A stretch of DNA of 64,000 nucleotides from Macrostomum hystrix (GCA_950097015.1 CATNEN010000001.1:19100501-19164500), one strand, 5' to 3'; counted from the stretch's first letter, positions 10,931 through 22,782 are shown. Made by a program: numbers and translations. The notes: generated from the sequence alone by a model not told the origin.

Positions 10931-11140
10931 GCAGGCTTACTTATTGACCCCGGATTTCGACAGGGATCGCTTCTACGTCTATCCCAGAATACGGGGAATC
11001 AAATCCCATCGAAATTCATCAAAGTTAAGGGGCATCCTGAAATCACTTTTGTCAATGGTACCCCCGTCAAAATGACAAGCCTTGACAGGCAGGGCGGTAT
11101 CGACTTTGAGTGGACCCCATTTGAAAACCGCTTCATCTAG
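10931..11140 (+). CDS. candidate C-terminal exon of an unrecognised protein
   Basis: The frame starting at the GCA at 10931 is open for 69 codons to a TAG at 11138-11140. It reads as a well-mixed globular protein (AGLLIDPGFRQGSLLRL..., then HPEITFVNGTPVKM and IDFEWTPFENRFI at the end). A CGCCGCAG possible 3' splice site precedes it, inside the tail of the 140-bp array. No start codon is obvious. It could be a terminal exon or a gene fragment captured beside the repeat. Family not recognised. Confidence 0.35.
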   Translation, partial: AGLLIDPGFRQGSLLRLSQNTGNQIPSKFIKVKGHPEITFVNGTPVKMTSLDRQGGIDFEWTPFENRFI

Positions 11141-11535
11141 AGAGATGAGACTGACGTTGTCTGGTTGGTCAGTAGATTTAGCGTCAGATGTTGTTAATTC
11201 CGTCGATAGATTTGCTGCCGTTGTATTGTACTAAGAGCCATAATTGTACTATCTGACGATTGTGGTTTCAAGATTTCAAATGATTTCTACTTGAACTTAT
11301 TAACCTGGAAAGTCACCTAGAAAATTTGACGAAATACATGCGAAAACATTTCAAGTACCTAGCCGATTGCTAGCTACTGCTTCCATACTATTAGGTACTA
11401 TGTTTTCTAAACTATTTTTGGACGGGAAATTCATTCTAGGCGGTCCGAGCTCAATATCTTTTGAAGAAAAAAGTTATGACCATTTTCTTACTTTTTACTA
11501 ATTTTATCGACTCTGACTATGTCAGTAGTATACTT
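11141..11535. other. unassigned AT-rich stretch
   Basis: No gene or repeat that I can support. Confidence 0.4.
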
Positions 11536-11850
11536 TCTCCTCTCTGTGGCTCACTCTCTCCTCTCTGTGCCCTCACTCTCTCCTCTCTGTGCCCTCACTT
11601 TCTCCACTCGGTGCCCTCACTCTCTCCTCTCTGTGCCCTCACTTTCTCCTCTGTGCCCTCACTCTCTCCTCTCTGTGCCCTCACTTTCTCCACTCGGTGC
11701 CCTCACTCTCTCCTCTCTGTGCCCTCACTTTCTCCTCTGTGCCCTCACTCTCTCCTCTCTGTGCCCTCACTCTCTCCTCTGTCACCTCACTCTCTCCTCT
11801 GTCACCTCACCCTCTTCTCTGTCACCTCACCCTCTTCTCTGTCACCGCAC
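11536..11850. repeat. CT-rich minisatellite (about 19-22 bp units)
   Basis: Units like TCTCTCCTCTCTGTGCCCTC alternate with variants (CCACTCGGTGCC, CCTCTGTCACC). Open in several frames only because of the repeat; not a gene. Confidence 0.9.
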
Positions 11851-12219
11851 CCTGTGATTCCAAGAAAGAAGTAATAATAATAACATAATAGTAATTTTAG
11901 TCAGTATACCTTGCAGCAGGTCACCTATGCCGTGCCTGTGCGGCACAATTTTTGCCAATGAGATGCGCTGATATGTTTTGATAAATTAGCTTATGTATTT
12001 TCCCTGAAGTTTGACACGGAAAAGAATTGGTGAAAAGTCCTAGTTAGACAGAAACATTAATTGAACAAAGTACAGACCCTCACGTAAAAACACATACAGT
12101 GCATGCACAGTGAGCATAAAGAAAGCAGGAATTAGAGTTTGAGATTTTATCATTGTCAAACGCGTTTAGAACTTCAGAACTCTCTCCTCTCACTCCGCTG
12201 CTCGTTTGCAAGGGAGCAC

Positions 12220-12510
12220 GACCATTGAAGAAATTGCATGACTACCAGGGAAAACTGAATAATTTAGTCATCGGAACATATTCTGAACAGTTTGACTCTA
12301 GCTCTCCTCTGACCATCCAAGAAATTACATGACTACCAGGGAAAACTGAATAATTTAGTCATCGGAACATATTCTGAACAGTTTGACTCTAGCTCTCCTC
12401 TGACCATCCAAGAAATTGCATGACTACCAGGGAAAACTGAATAATTTAGTCATCGGAACATATTCTGAACAGTTTGACTCTAGCTCTCCTCTGACCATTG
12501 TTGCCACACC
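12220..12510. repeat. 91-bp tandem repeat, three copies plus a partial
   Basis: Units begin GACCAT at 12220, 12311, 12402 and 12493 (partial) and are nearly identical. The flank (CTCTCCTCTGACCAT...GCCACACC...CTAAATT) resembles 1215-1260, hinting at a shared older repeat. Confidence 0.85.
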
Positions 12511-12906
12511 TGGGCTAAATTACTCTAGCTAAGTGTAATGACTATAGGTAAGTCAAATACATGCACAAGTAGGATTGCAGGCAAGCAGACACGAAAGGTG
12601 TACACACGCATATGAGCATTGACACTTGTATGCATATGAACGCATATGAAGCAATTATGAAGTCAGATTGGCCGAGTTCGCATAACAACAAAACGCCTTG
12701 GACGACTGGAGGGAATTGAAAAATGACATTAGACAAGGCTAAAGGCGTAGAAGTGCGTAGCCACGTACCTTTAATTGTGCAAATATTTATAAAAGCTAAA
12801 ATAGCGTTAGCAAGATGCTTCTTCAAAGATTGGTCACAATGGTTGAAAGACCAGAAACACCACCTAAAAAATTGTATGGATCGTCATTTCCATTGTGTTG
12901 AATGCT

Positions 12907-12952
12907 CGCGCACGTCATCATGTTGACATCGCGCACGTCATCATGTTGACAT
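12907..12952. repeat. 21-bp direct duplication
   Basis: GCGCACGTCATCATGTTGACA occurs twice in tandem across the 3' end of the zinc-finger ORF, including its stop region. Confidence 0.75.
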
Positions 12953-13451
12953 CAGAATTGTAGCTTAAAGCTGCAGCGGAGCGTTGATTACAACTGTAGT
13001 CTTGGGCCCCAGGCACCTGTGGATTTAAATCAACTGAATGAGCACTCGTAGGTTGACCAGCTGCTGGAAGAGCCGGCGATATTTCGTTGGCAGGAGTTTT
13101 ACCACCAACAGCGATGTTACGTAGCTTGTCAATGAAACTTAATGCAGCAAGGTTAGCAGCTTTGAAGTCCTCAGTCGTGATGATGATTCTATCGCCTCCT
13201 CTTCTCCCGCGATTGTGAATGAGCATGTGCATATCGAATCCCGAAGTGATAGTAGAGCAATATGGACAGAGATAAAAAATAGGAGACAACTCCAGCTTAT
13301 GTTGTAGGCGACAGTAGCGAAAGTTGGCGTCGATTCGCCTTTCAGATAGGTCCGGATGAGCTCCGCGGCAATGCTGTTTAAAACCTGATGCCCTGCTACT
13401 CCAGTGGCACTGAAGACACATAATCGCGGCGTGAATGTTGGGAGGTGTCAT
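12918..13451 (-). CDS. zinc-finger protein with two C2H2-like fingers (177 aa)
   Basis: The ATG at 13451 begins a 177-residue ORF. Finger 1 is MCLQCHW...FKQHCRGAHP and finger 2 is FYLCPYCSTITSGFDMHMLIHNR. Between them is a linker of about 30 residues (LSERRIDANFRYC...), and after finger 2 comes a Ser/Pro/Ala-rich tail. The same finger-linker-finger plan occurs in the ORF at 42990-43727 and at the N-terminus of the tyrosine recombinase gene at 33726, so it is probably a DNA-binding ORF of a mobile element rather than a host factor. No transposase lies beside it, so this copy may be an orphan. Confidence 0.55.
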   Translation of the reverse strand: MTPPNIHAAIMCLQCHWSSRASGFKQHCRGAHPDLSERRIDANFRYCRLQHKLELSPIFYLCPYCSTITSGFDMHMLIHNRGRRGGDRIIITTEDFKAANLAALSFIDKLRNIAVGGKTPANEISPALPAAGQPTSAHSVDLNPQVPGAQDYSCNQRSAAALSYNSDVNMMTCAMST

Positions 13452-13554
13452 CAACTTTCAATGGAAGTGATGCTGGCCTGAAATTTATTCGAGATTGAAG
13501 TTTGAAAGGTTGACAATTAAAGCTAGACCCTAAATGAAGGCGTGAACGCTACTA

Positions 13555-13882
13555 TCTAATATACTAAAAATGAAAATCTTGCTTGCTTGCTTGTAATTGA
13601 TTTTCTCCCGAACGGCTCAACCGATTTTCACAATTTCTTCACCAAAAGATGCCAAATATGGGGACACATATACACGTATTTTTATTAAGCTTAATTCCAT
13701 TGCCAAGGGGATTAAATATTCGAAAAACAGTTTTAAATAGGCTTTTCTAATGCATTCTTGTTTTCAGCTTGTGCACAGTGAGGCTCCAGTGCCAATTTTA
13801 ATGATTGCATCAGAGCCAGTTTTGATAACGAACTGATAAGAACTCACAGGGAGGCTACCCAGAGGGTAGCGAAGGCAGCTAG
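13555..13882 (+). mobile_element. short non-autonomous Helitron
   Basis: It begins TCTAATATACTAAAAATG after an A, and ends with a hairpin (GCTACCC AGAG GGTAGC), GAAGGCAG and CTAG followed by T. That is the Helitron signature: 5' TC, subterminal hairpin, 3' CTRR, insertion between A and T. Length 328 bp, no coding. Two further copies of its 5' portion follow directly. Confidence 0.75.
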
Positions 13883-13885
13883 TCT

Positions 13886-14330
13886 TCTTATATACTAAAA
13901 ATGAAAATCTTGCTTGCTTGCTTGTAATTGATTTTCTCCCGAACGGCTCAACCGATTTTCACCATTTCTTCACCTCTAATATACTAAAAATGAAATGGTT
14001 GGTTGGTTGCTTGTAATTGATTTTCTCCCGAACGGCTCAACCGATTTTCACCATTTCTTCACCAAAAGATGCTAAATATGGGCAGAATTTTACACGTATT
14101 TTTAATAAGCTTAACTTCATTGTTAAGGGGATTAAATATTCGAAAAACTGTTTTAGATAGGATTTTTAATGCATTTCATCAGAGCCAGTTTTGTCAACGT
14201 GCATTCCACTGCCAATTTTAATGATTGCATCAGGGCCAGTTTTGTTAATAGTGAGTACACTGATAAGAATTTCACCGTGTCAAATGTACATAGCTATGTC
14301 AACCCCACTGACGAGACAGTCAGTACGAAT
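13886..14330 (+). mobile_element. two truncated copies of the same Helitron family
   Basis: Copy two (about 13886-13974) has the same start and the ATTTTCTCCCGAACGGCTCA block but is cut off by a third copy starting TCTAATATAC at about 13976. The third runs on with diverged sequence to about 14280 and lacks the 3' hairpin. Nested or head-to-tail insertion of one family. Confidence 0.6.
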
Positions 14331-14558
14331 TTATAAATAGATTACATCACAGCTTTTCTCACCCGTGTGTGTGTGTGTGTTTGATTTGAATAGGTAAAAT
14401 GTGCATAGCAGACTTCAATTCAACGATATATTGAGACATCTACTCCTTTCTTACTACAACATATAAATCATCAAATCTTAACAAAATTTCAATCGAGAAA
14501 AGTGTCCAACAGTTTTTTAAATGTCCAACAGTTTTTTAAATGTCCTACAGTTTTCTAC

Positions 14559-14797
14559 ATGTGTTTACCAGTATTCTAAATGTGTTTACCAGTATTCTAA
14601 ATGTGTTTACCAGTATTCTAAATGTGTTTACCAGTATTCTAAATGTGTTTACCAGTATTCTAAATGTGTTTACCAGTATTCTAAATGTGTTTACCAGTAT
14701 TCTAAATGTGTATAATTCTAAACGTGTTTAACAGTTTTCTAAAAGTGTTTAACAGTGTTCTAAATGTGTTTAATTAACCGCTTTCTAAATGTGTTTA
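14559..14797. repeat. 21-bp tandem repeat, seven perfect copies plus decayed units
   Basis: ATGTGTTTACCAGTATTCTAA repeats exactly seven times (14559-14705), followed by diverged units up to the edge of the LTR copy at 14798. The period is a multiple of three, so it is open in frame, but it is not a gene. Confidence 0.9.
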
Positions 14798-16621
14798 TGA
14801 AATAGTTGCGGGTTTGCAAACCGATGATCTGTCCTCGTGAAGAAAAGGAGTGTGGGGATGGCGATAGAGTCAGAAGTCGTACCGCAAGGTCTCGCGAGTT
14901 GCCGCGGAAAGAGGGACGAAGGGAGAGATGAAGGGAGAGACAGTGGATGCAGGGAGTGGTCCTCTCGGCCTCAGGCTGGCCAGTCCCACTCAACCCATAG
15001 GCCACAGGCATGACTGCCGTGCCTACCCCAAGCAGTGCTCGAAACCGGCTAAAAGTCTAAATAGATGTCGGACTACCCGCAAGCGGATAGGACAGGGCTA
15101 GGTAGCCTACTGTCGTCAGTAGCATGTTCGTAACTGACTCCCAACCTTGGTAGCAGTGGTCGACTCGGCCTAGGCTCTTGTCTTAGAAATGCGGAAAGGC
15201 TATCGGCAAAGCGGAAAATGATCTAGGGTAGCGCCACCACCCAATGCGCCTACGTTGCCACCGCAGACATTTGGGAACTTGGGTCCCCGGAGCTCGCGGC
15301 TCCTAGTTTGTCACACAGATCTTAGACAAGCCGAAAAAATAGAGCCTTCTGTAACTTCCGTTTTAGACTAGGGTGAAGACCCCAGAATGAATCGAGACAC
15401 GCCTCACCAGGGGATTCCTGAATTTGCGCTACAGTGGTCTAGAAAGGTGGTACTCAGAACCCGAAAGAGAAATCCATAGCCAGATTCCTACTCATGGGAC
15501 ATCAGACACATTCTGTACATTAGGCTGCAGCCTACACATTAGATAACTAGCAATCCGAGTCTGTGCGAGCTGAGGAAAACAGAGGCAGGAGAGGTTAAGC
15601 TGAACACTGGCTGAGTGATTATGCAAGCGTGAGATTAATCGAACATCACTCTCGTTCCCGTGGCCGCAGGTGCGAAAGGGGGACAGCGGGAAAACTCCAT
15701 TGGAAAGGGAGTTCGACACGTACCTTGAACCCACCCAAGAGGGAGAAGGAAAACCGGCCAAGGATTCCCCCAACCCCCTGGAAAGGAAATGCACATGCTA
15801 CCCTCCGCATTTACTTACAAATCCCTAGCTCCATATTACTCTCATGCGCGCTTACAATTGCCTTCCCGCCGCAGCTTTCAGCTCGGCCGTGCCAGAGCCC
15901 ATTCCCCTAATAGATTAGCCACTCATGGTAGAGGGCTGTCTAAGGTTAAAATAAATAGAAAGTAATGGCATGGCGGAAGGATTTAAATTGTTATTAAATT
16001 GGACTAATGTTTGAATAATTGGCTAGTAATTACTGCTTTTATTAGGCTAGATAAATCCCTCGCCCAAGCCCGTAGCTTCCGCCTAGACTAAAGAAAGGGG
16101 TCCCTTAGGACTAACAATGGTAAAACCGCTGCGCGGGTTACTTAACTGATGTCGCTTCGGCCGCGTGCTGCAATCCCGTTGTTCTCGGGGAAGAGGATGG
16201 GGTAAGATAGCAAAAGCCGGGAAGGGAAAGATGCTGCGAGTCGGCAGGGGGCCAACACGCTTGGAGCTCAAGGCTCAATTTAACAGCTCACCTAAAGAGG
16301 TGGCTCGCGCTCAGGGGGAATGGGGACAGGCAATGGGCCTGCGCTAACTGTGGAGCTATGAGCTCTAGGGTCTATGCCCTAAGTGGGTCCGGAAAGGTGC
16401 TCTGGGTCTGGTGGGAGTCCGGCCCGGCAAAAGTAAGTCCGGCAGGGGAGAAGGGGAAGAGCCGGTGGGAGAAAAAAAAGGTCCTAGAGGGAGCAGCGCA
16501 GCGCGCTTGCTTAAATAGGCCTTGCAGCACGCCAACCCCGACATCCATCAAAGCAACCCACATTCGCGCCCGCCTGTCAACGGGGAATCGAAGCGACGAC
16601 AGGCCGCCCCAATTGCCCAAT
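14798..16621 (-). repeat. long LTR, copy 2 (truncated)
   Basis: Same orientation as 7279-9229 and alignable along its length, starting TGAAATAG like copy 1. The far end is cut at 16621, where the inverted-repeat element begins, so about 110 bases including the terminal TG...CA partner are missing. The inner flank (14797 and below) is minisatellite, not a primer-binding site, so this is a solo or 3' LTR without its internal region. No coding. Confidence 0.75.
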
Positions 16622-18510
16622 CAAAATGTTATTATGGCTACCTTGCACTATAATCAATTATATTTTTTATTTAAAAAATAACATGTAATAATTGCACTTA
16701 AAAAGCAGTTATGGGGCAGTAGGAACTGTCGATTAAGCAGGTAAAACCATCAAGCAGTAGCCAGAGACTGGTGCAACAGAGGCACTGATAACTCAAGTCA
16801 TTCTGACTACTGCCTGACTCGCTTCACTGCGATAGTTGCATGCATTGGGTATAAGCAATGGAACATTCATGCAGCCACCATTACACACAAAGTCACTTTC
16901 ACCAGCTCTGCATAATAGCTGCTTCAGAGCTCGCCAGCTGCAAATCCCATTTATCAGAGTTTGGAACCTCCAGCAGTACATAAAGCAGCTGATATGTACA
17001 GTTCACAGACTCTCTGTCAGCCCATAATCTGATTTGCAGCGACCTACCCTTAAATAGTAGGATTTACTCAGTGAATCATCCGGGCAAAAATACTTCACTG
17101 AGACTCCATGTGACTTTAATAATACAATTGAATTTTAAGTCTGTCCCAATTTACTCACTCATTTGAATTCTTATCAGCATCATGAGTCTGGAAGCTTGGT
17201 TCTGGCGTGCTGGTCTGCGGTTGTACATGTGCCTGCTCCTGGTTGCTCTGCGTGTAAACTATCTCCAAGCCCTCAAAGCGAAGCCGGAGCTGCTGCACAC
17301 TGCTGTACGCTTCGTAGAAATTCCGGGGATAGTCCATGACGATTTCCGACCTCGACTGCTGCGGTGTCGGCCGGTGCCGCTCAGAATTTGCCTGCTGTGA
17401 TGCCATCACGGGACAGAAATCCTCCTGGGTTGAGTCCGACGAATCAACCAGGCTCCGCAGTTCTGGCCATGATGTGGCATCACATTTCTTGGCTTCCTTG
17501 CAACTCAGGTTGACAAGTCCAGAAAACTGCTGGGCCGTTGCTCTCTGCACTTCTAGAACGTCGCCAACCGACAGCAAAATCGGAACCGGCCCGAACCGGC
17601 CAGCGGGGGAGACTGGTGGGAGGAGAATCGACCGAAGGCAGACATCGGACCCCGTGACCACGGGAGGAGGCGGAGCCGGCCTGGACTCTATCTGGAGATG
17701 AGTTTTTAGGCCTTTGCCCCACCGTCCTTAGGACCGGGTTTGGTGTGCCTGCCAACCGAGTAATCCAATTCTTTGCGCTGTACTAAACTCGGGGCTGCGA
17801 CCCCACTCTTCACAAATTCTCTTGCGCTCTGTTGCTAAGGCTTTTCCATCCCCTCGGAAAAGAGGGGTTTGAGCACATTATATAAGATGGAGCGGGGCGC
17901 GGGAGCTGCCCGGCACCCGCGGATTTTGAGAGCTAAGACTCGAGCTCCGTTTTTATTGCACTTTAATCCATAAGACATTGCTTTCCGCGTTAGTTCCTGA
18001 CTTAAACTCTGATCGCAGTAGTTTCCGATCTAGAATAGTTATAGATCATTAGCCTTACTTAAAAGAGTCGATAGTCATACTTAGTTATTGCGTTCTTGTC
18101 ATCGACACTGCGAATACACTGCTAGACTACTTACTACAGAAGACTACAGCTTGGACTTACGATCGAAAGAAGAAGAGTGAGACATCAAACCGAGAAGCAA
18201 CACACACTAAACTTAATGCGCTATAGTCTGTCTGTCTATCACTCTGTCTGTCTGTCTGGGTTATATACTTTTGTCAATAGCTGACAATAATTAACTTGAA
18301 GTACATAAATGACTTCTTTGTTCTTTGTTTCTTGAATTGCTAGCAAAGTGTGTTTATTAGCTTCCAGTACTTTTCACAAGTGGTCAACAGTAGAGTTTTA
18401 ATGCTTTCTCCTATTGAATTTCTCTATTCAAATTTCACCTTGAAAACAAGGCACAATAATTCTCATTGAGCTGTCTCAAGAGGTCTCTTAAAACCGAATT
18501 AAATCTAGAC
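16622..18510 (+). repeat. left arm of the large inverted repeat
   Basis: Pairs with 19724-21612. It holds the minus-strand copy of the 168-aa ORF, a TATATAAG box near 17880 pointing away from the spacer, and a TCTG-rich microsatellite near 18227-18258. Confidence 0.85.
17155..17727 (-). CDS. arm-encoded ORF, left copy (unknown, up to about 190 aa)
   Basis: Identical by palindromy to the ORF at 20507-21079. The frame is open from a stop at 17728-17730, but the first Met-like codon is GTG, so a proper start probably comes from an upstream exon or the ORF is decayed. The protein starts Pro-rich, has a middle CKEAKKCDATSWPELRSL section, a Gln-rich region and an aromatic YPRNFYEAYSSVQQLRLRFE segment. 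No known domain recognised. Neighbouring TATATAAG and a C-rich region about 150 bases upstream could be its promoter. Confidence 0.4.
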   Translation of the reverse strand, partial: GRWGKGLKTHLQIESRPAPPPPVVTGSDVCLRSILLPPVSPAGRFGPVPILLSVGDVLEVQRATAQQFSGLVNLSCKEAKKCDATSWPELRSLVDSSDSTQEDFCPVMASQQANSERHRPTPQQSRSEIVMDYPRNFYEAYSSVQQLRLRFEGLEIVYTQSNQEQAHVQPQTSTPEPSFQTHDADKNSNE

Positions 18511-19723
18511 ATCTAGAATCATTAAATCTTGTCAAGCATTTTGCATATGGAAGAGGAATAAAATCGTTCTATTCAGTAAGTGATTACTTAATACTTACTT
18601 GCAGAACATTACATGTATAAAGTGGAAAGGCAAAAACGGGAATATTACCGTGCTTAATGTTATTATTTTATTTTTTAAATAAAAATATAATTGAATATAG
18701 CGCAAGGTAGCTATAATAACATTTTATACAGTCTCAGCAAGGGCCTGAGATAAAAGTACATTGATTAAATGACACCCACAAACTGAGTTAAGCGTACAAT
18801 GAGACTATAGACCATTCAAATAGTGACTATTCACTTCACGACTGGCTGTTTCTCCGTGGGTGTGGCGTGTCGCGATTTCGGCGGGGGGCTGAGGGCCAGT
18901 TTTAGCCGCCAGCCAATCAGAAACGAGGGCGTTTAGTTGTAAGCGGCTGAGCTGGTTTGGAATGGTAGAATATGCAATACGGCATATATCTGGAGAATTC
19001 CAGAAACCAGTAAGCCCCTTAAAACCCGTGAGTCTAGCGCAGACATGCTGAACTGGTATTTAATGTTGAAAGTTTCATACCCAAGACTAGAGAGACAGAC
19101 GATCAACAGCAACAACAGAAATATCAACAATGCATATTAATAATTACTTCAACAGCGGCGGGCGAGGCGGTCGACGTCGCACCGGACCCCGGGGCGGTCC
19201 AGCCGCTGGATGTTATTTCTGCGGTGGGCCGCACCGGGTCATCCGGTGCGACCGGATGAGGGCTGTCGCCCTGGTCTGGCAGCAGGAGCAGCAGCAGCAG
19301 CCGCCACCGCAGCAGCAGCACCCGCCACCGCAGCAGCAGCAGCAGCAGCAGCCGCCACCGCAGCGGCAGCAGCAGCAGCCGGCACCGCAGCAGCAGCAGC
19401 CGCCACCGCAGCGGCAGGCGCAGAGTAACAGAAGTAACAGCATATCAGAAGCGGTTGCCCGGATGGGCCTAACGGCCGATAGAGTTCCGCCGCCTCCACC
19501 GCCGCCGCCGGCTGCCGGAAAGAAGAAATGAAATATAAAAATACAAATATACAATTAGAATGTAAAATAATACATTTATTTGTTGAGTGATTGGAAACAA
19601 GGAACTATTGTCGTTTCTTATTTTTGCCGCTTCGTTCATATCGACATTACGTATAATTTGCCGCTTTGTTTAAAGATTCGTTCATGTCGACATTACGTAT
19701 AAGTAGTACTTGCCCTCCTCCGT
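18511..19723. other. unique spacer of the inverted-repeat element
   Basis: Contains one ORF (19130-19531). It also holds a block (about 18533-18755) related to sequence found outside the right arm: GTCAAGCA..TTTGCATATGG recurs at 21938, and the AAGGTAGCTATAATAACATTTT end plus CAGCAAGGGC recurs at 21590-21640. So the spacer holds a third, diverged copy of an arm end. Confidence 0.6.
19130..19531 (+). CDS. Gln/Pro-rich zinc-knuckle-like protein (133 aa)
   Basis: The ATG at 19130 begins MHINNYFNSGGRGGRRRTG (an RGG-like basic stretch), followed by CYFCGGPHRVIRC, a CX2CX3HX4C cluster one residue shorter than the retroviral zinc knuckle. A long Gln/Pro-repeat follows (about residues 52-98), then a short mixed segment and a Pro run ending in Lys. 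It looks like a small RNA- or DNA-binding protein. It is the only gene unique to the spacer. Several AATAAA-like sites lie about 40 bases downstream. Alternative: a low-complexity ORF with a chance cysteine cluster. Confidence 0.45.
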   Translation: MHINNYFNSGGRGGRRRTGPRGGPAAGCYFCGGPHRVIRCDRMRAVALVWQQEQQQQPPPQQQHPPPQQQQQQQPPPQRQQQQPAPQQQQPPPQRQAQSNRSNSISEAVARMGLTADRVPPPPPPPPAAGKKK

Positions 19724-21612
19724 GTCTAGATTTAATTCGGTTTTAAGAGACCTCTTGAGACAGCTCAATGAGAATTATTGTGCCTTGTTTTCAAGGTGAA
19801 ATTTGAATAGAGAAATTCAATAGGAGAAAGCATTAAAACTCTACTGTTGACCACTTGTGAAAAGTACTGGAAGCTAATAAACACACTTTGCTAGCAATTC
19901 AAGAAACAAAGAACAAAGAAGTCATTTATGTACTTCAAGTTAATTATTGTCAGCTATTGACAAAAGTATATAACCCAGACAGACAGACAGAGTGATAGAC
20001 AGACAGACTATAGCGCATTAAGTTTAGTGTGTGTTGCTTCTCGGTTTGATGTCTCACTCTTCTTCTTTCGATCGTAAGTCCAAGCTGTAGTCTTCTGTAG
20101 TAAGTAGTCTAGCAGTGTATTCGCAGTGTCGATGACAAGAACGCAATAACTAAGTATGACTATCGACTCTTTTAAGTAAGGCTAATGATCTATAACTATT
20201 CTAGATCGGAAACTACTGCGATCAGAGTTTAAGTCAGGAACTAACGCGGAAAGCAATGTCTTATGGATTAAAGTGCAATAAAAACGGAGCTCGAGTCTTA
20301 GCTCTCAAAATCCGCGGGTGCCGGGCAGCTCCCGCGCCCCGCTCCATCTTATATAATGTGCTCAAACCCCTCTTTTCCGAGGGGATGGAAAAGCCTTAGC
20401 AACAGAGCGCAAGAGAATTTGTGAAGAGTGGGGTCGCAGCCCCGAGTTTAGTACAGCGCAAAGAATTGGATTACTCGGTTGGCAGGCACACCAAACCCGG
20501 TCCTAAGGACGGTGGGGCAAAGGCCTAAAAACTCATCTCCAGATAGAGTCCAGGCCGGCTCCGCCTCCTCCCGTGGTCACGGGGTCCGATGTCTGCCTTC
20601 GGTCGATTCTCCTCCCACCAGTCTCCCCCGCTGGCCGGTTCGGGCCGGTTCCGATTTTGCTGTCGGTTGGCGACGTTCTAGAAGTGCAGAGAGCAACGGC
20701 CCAGCAGTTTTCTGGACTTGTCAACCTGAGTTGCAAGGAAGCCAAGAAATGTGATGCCACATCATGGCCAGAACTGCGGAGCCTGGTTGATTCGTCGGAC
20801 TCAACCCAGGAGGATTTCTGTCCCGTGATGGCATCACAGCAGGCAAATTCTGAGCGGCACCGGCCGACACCGCAGCAGTCGAGGTCGGAAATCGTCATGG
20901 ACTATCCCCGGAATTTCTACGAAGCGTACAGCAGTGTGCAGCAGCTCCGGCTTCGCTTTGAGGGCTTGGAGATAGTTTACACGCAGAGCAACCAGGAGCA
21001 GGCACATGTACAACCGCAGACCAGCACGCCAGAACCAAGCTTCCAGACTCATGATGCTGATAAGAATTCAAATGAGTGAGTAAATTGGGACAGACTTAAA
21101 ATTCAATTGTATTATTAAAGTCACATGGAGTCTCAGTGAAGTATTTTTGCCCGGATGATTCACTGAGTAAATCCTACTATTTAAGGGTAGGTCGCTGCAA
21201 ATCAGATTATGGGCTGACAGAGAGTCTGTGAACTGTACATATCAGCTGCTTTATGTACTGCTGGAGGTTCCAAACTCTGATAAATGGGATTTGCAGCTGG
21301 CGAGCTCTGAAGCAGCTATTATGCAGAGCTGGTGAAAGTGACTTTGTGTGTAATGGTGGCTGCATGAATGTTCCATTGCTTATACCCAATGCATGCAACT
21401 ATCGCAGTGAAGCGAGTCAGGCAGTAGTCAGAATGACTTGAGTTATCAGTGCCTCTGTTGCACCAGTCTCTGGCTACTGCTTGATGGTTTTACCTGCTTA
21501 ATCGACAGTTCCTACTGCCCCATAACTGCTTTTTAAGTGCAATTATTACATGTTATTTTTTAAATAAAAAATATAATTGATTATAGTGCAAGGTAGCCAT
21601 AATAACATTTTG
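19724..21612 (-). repeat. right arm of the large inverted repeat
   Basis: Reverse complement of 16622-18510. Ends ...AATAACATTTTG at 21612. Confidence 0.85.
20507..21079 (+). CDS. arm-encoded ORF, right copy (unknown)
   Basis: Mirror copy of 17155-17727; see there for composition. It is preceded by a TAA at 20504-20506 and ends with TGA at 21077-21079. The two copies are transcribed outward, away from the spacer. If both arms are transcribed through the spacer, the transcript would fold into a hairpin of about 1.9 kb. Confidence 0.4.
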   Translation, partial: GRWGKGLKTHLQIESRPAPPPPVVTGSDVCLRSILLPPVSPAGRFGPVPILLSVGDVLEVQRATAQQFSGLVNLSCKEAKKCDATSWPELRSLVDSSDSTQEDFCPVMASQQANSERHRPTPQQSRSEIVMDYPRNFYEAYSSVQQLRLRFEGLEIVYTQSNQEQAHVQPQTSTPEPSFQTHDADKNSNE

Positions 21613-22753
21613 TAGTCCCTCTTGCAGCAAGGGCAGATGGTTGCATTATTTTAATTATTTTAAAGATTCCTGTTTTCCTAACTTTTTGGAGCATTGAAAT
21701 AAATAAAAGTGTATAAAATTAATTCCGGGTTCAGTTTGAAACTTATTGCATGCTTATTTATATAAATTAAATCAATGTTCATAATTAGAAAAATAAAATC
21801 TTAGACTAGCAAACAGTATGTAAAAAAACTAAAAAAGCACTGTCAGTGCATTACATATCGTCGGGTATACATTGCATTGTAGGCCAGATTGAAGGCTACT
21901 TTGTTTGCCAATTGACACCAACAATTGTCAAGCACTTTGCATATGGAAGAGGAAAAGTGATTCAGTAAAAGTGATTACTTACTTGCAGAACATTACATGT
22001 TTTATATAAAATAGGATTTGATTCAAAATAATTTTTGACAATGTGAATGAGGCATTTAAGAAAAGAGAAGTCTGCTGAGGAGTGTGACTAGAAAAAAGAA
22101 TTTAGTATGATAAATATATGTCATATATCTTAGCTATATAAAGCCAGTGTTAGCTTTATTAAAAGCGTCAAAGGTCGAAGGATGTAGCTCCAGTTGCTTT
22201 TGCAAAGTCCATTCACAATAAGATAGCTGCATTGAACTGACTCTTTAAGTCATTTATTATAATAATAGCGGCCTCATTCAAGGGCAATAGTTGCAATGCT
22301 GAGCTACTTATTGTTTGGAACATTGCAGTCGCAGTTAGTACGATGAGCAGGGCTTAGAAATTCACTTACAAATGAAGAAAGTCAAAAATTTGACTGGATG
22401 TGTATAAAACTGTAGTACACACGAGCAATACAAGCAACAAGAAAATCGGAATAAAGCAAGTCATTTCTCGGAAAGTCGCAATTTCGTGGAATAAAATATA
22501 ATTTTATTTTCAGTTACAACTAAAAAAGTGCTCTCAACAGTTTTATGAATTAAAAAAATAAGATAATTTTTATCAAACACGTTGACATATACAGGGCTCC
22601 AAACTAAAAAACTGTAAAAAGTTGATAGTTTTGTTTTACCTAAAATGCGTTATTAACGATCTCCAAAAATTCCTATTTTAAGCTTAAGCTTAAGAAAGAC
22701 ACTTCAAGTACTCCTGCTAAAAGGTATATATTAGACGAATATTAATTATTTCT
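21613..22753. other. AT-rich non-coding stretch
   Basis: No gene supported. It contains the block at about 21935-22000 that matches the element spacer, and AAGCTTAAGCTTAAG near 22680. Confidence 0.5.
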
Positions 22754-22782
22754 GCTCCCCGAAGGGGGGCATAACTTGCTAG
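22754..22782 (+). mobile_element. 3' end of a Helitron
   Basis: Hairpin GCTCCCC GAAG GGGGGC at 22754-22770, then ATAACTTG and CTAG followed by T. This is the Helitron 3' terminus pattern seen also at 13850-13883. The 5' end of this copy was not located. Confidence 0.55.

Larger units (their letters stand above)
16622..21612. mobile_element. 5-kb inverted-repeat element with arms of about 1.89 kb
   Basis: 16622-18510 and 19724-21612 are inverted copies. Every position pair I checked sums to 38234, so the arms are collinear without indels. Outer ends read CAAAATGTTATTATGGC. The arms enclose a 1.2-kb unique spacer with its own ORF. The layout resembles foldback-type elements or a palindromic amplicon. 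No transposase was recognised and no target duplication is evident at 16621/21613. Arm identity looks essentially complete by eye. Confidence 0.85.
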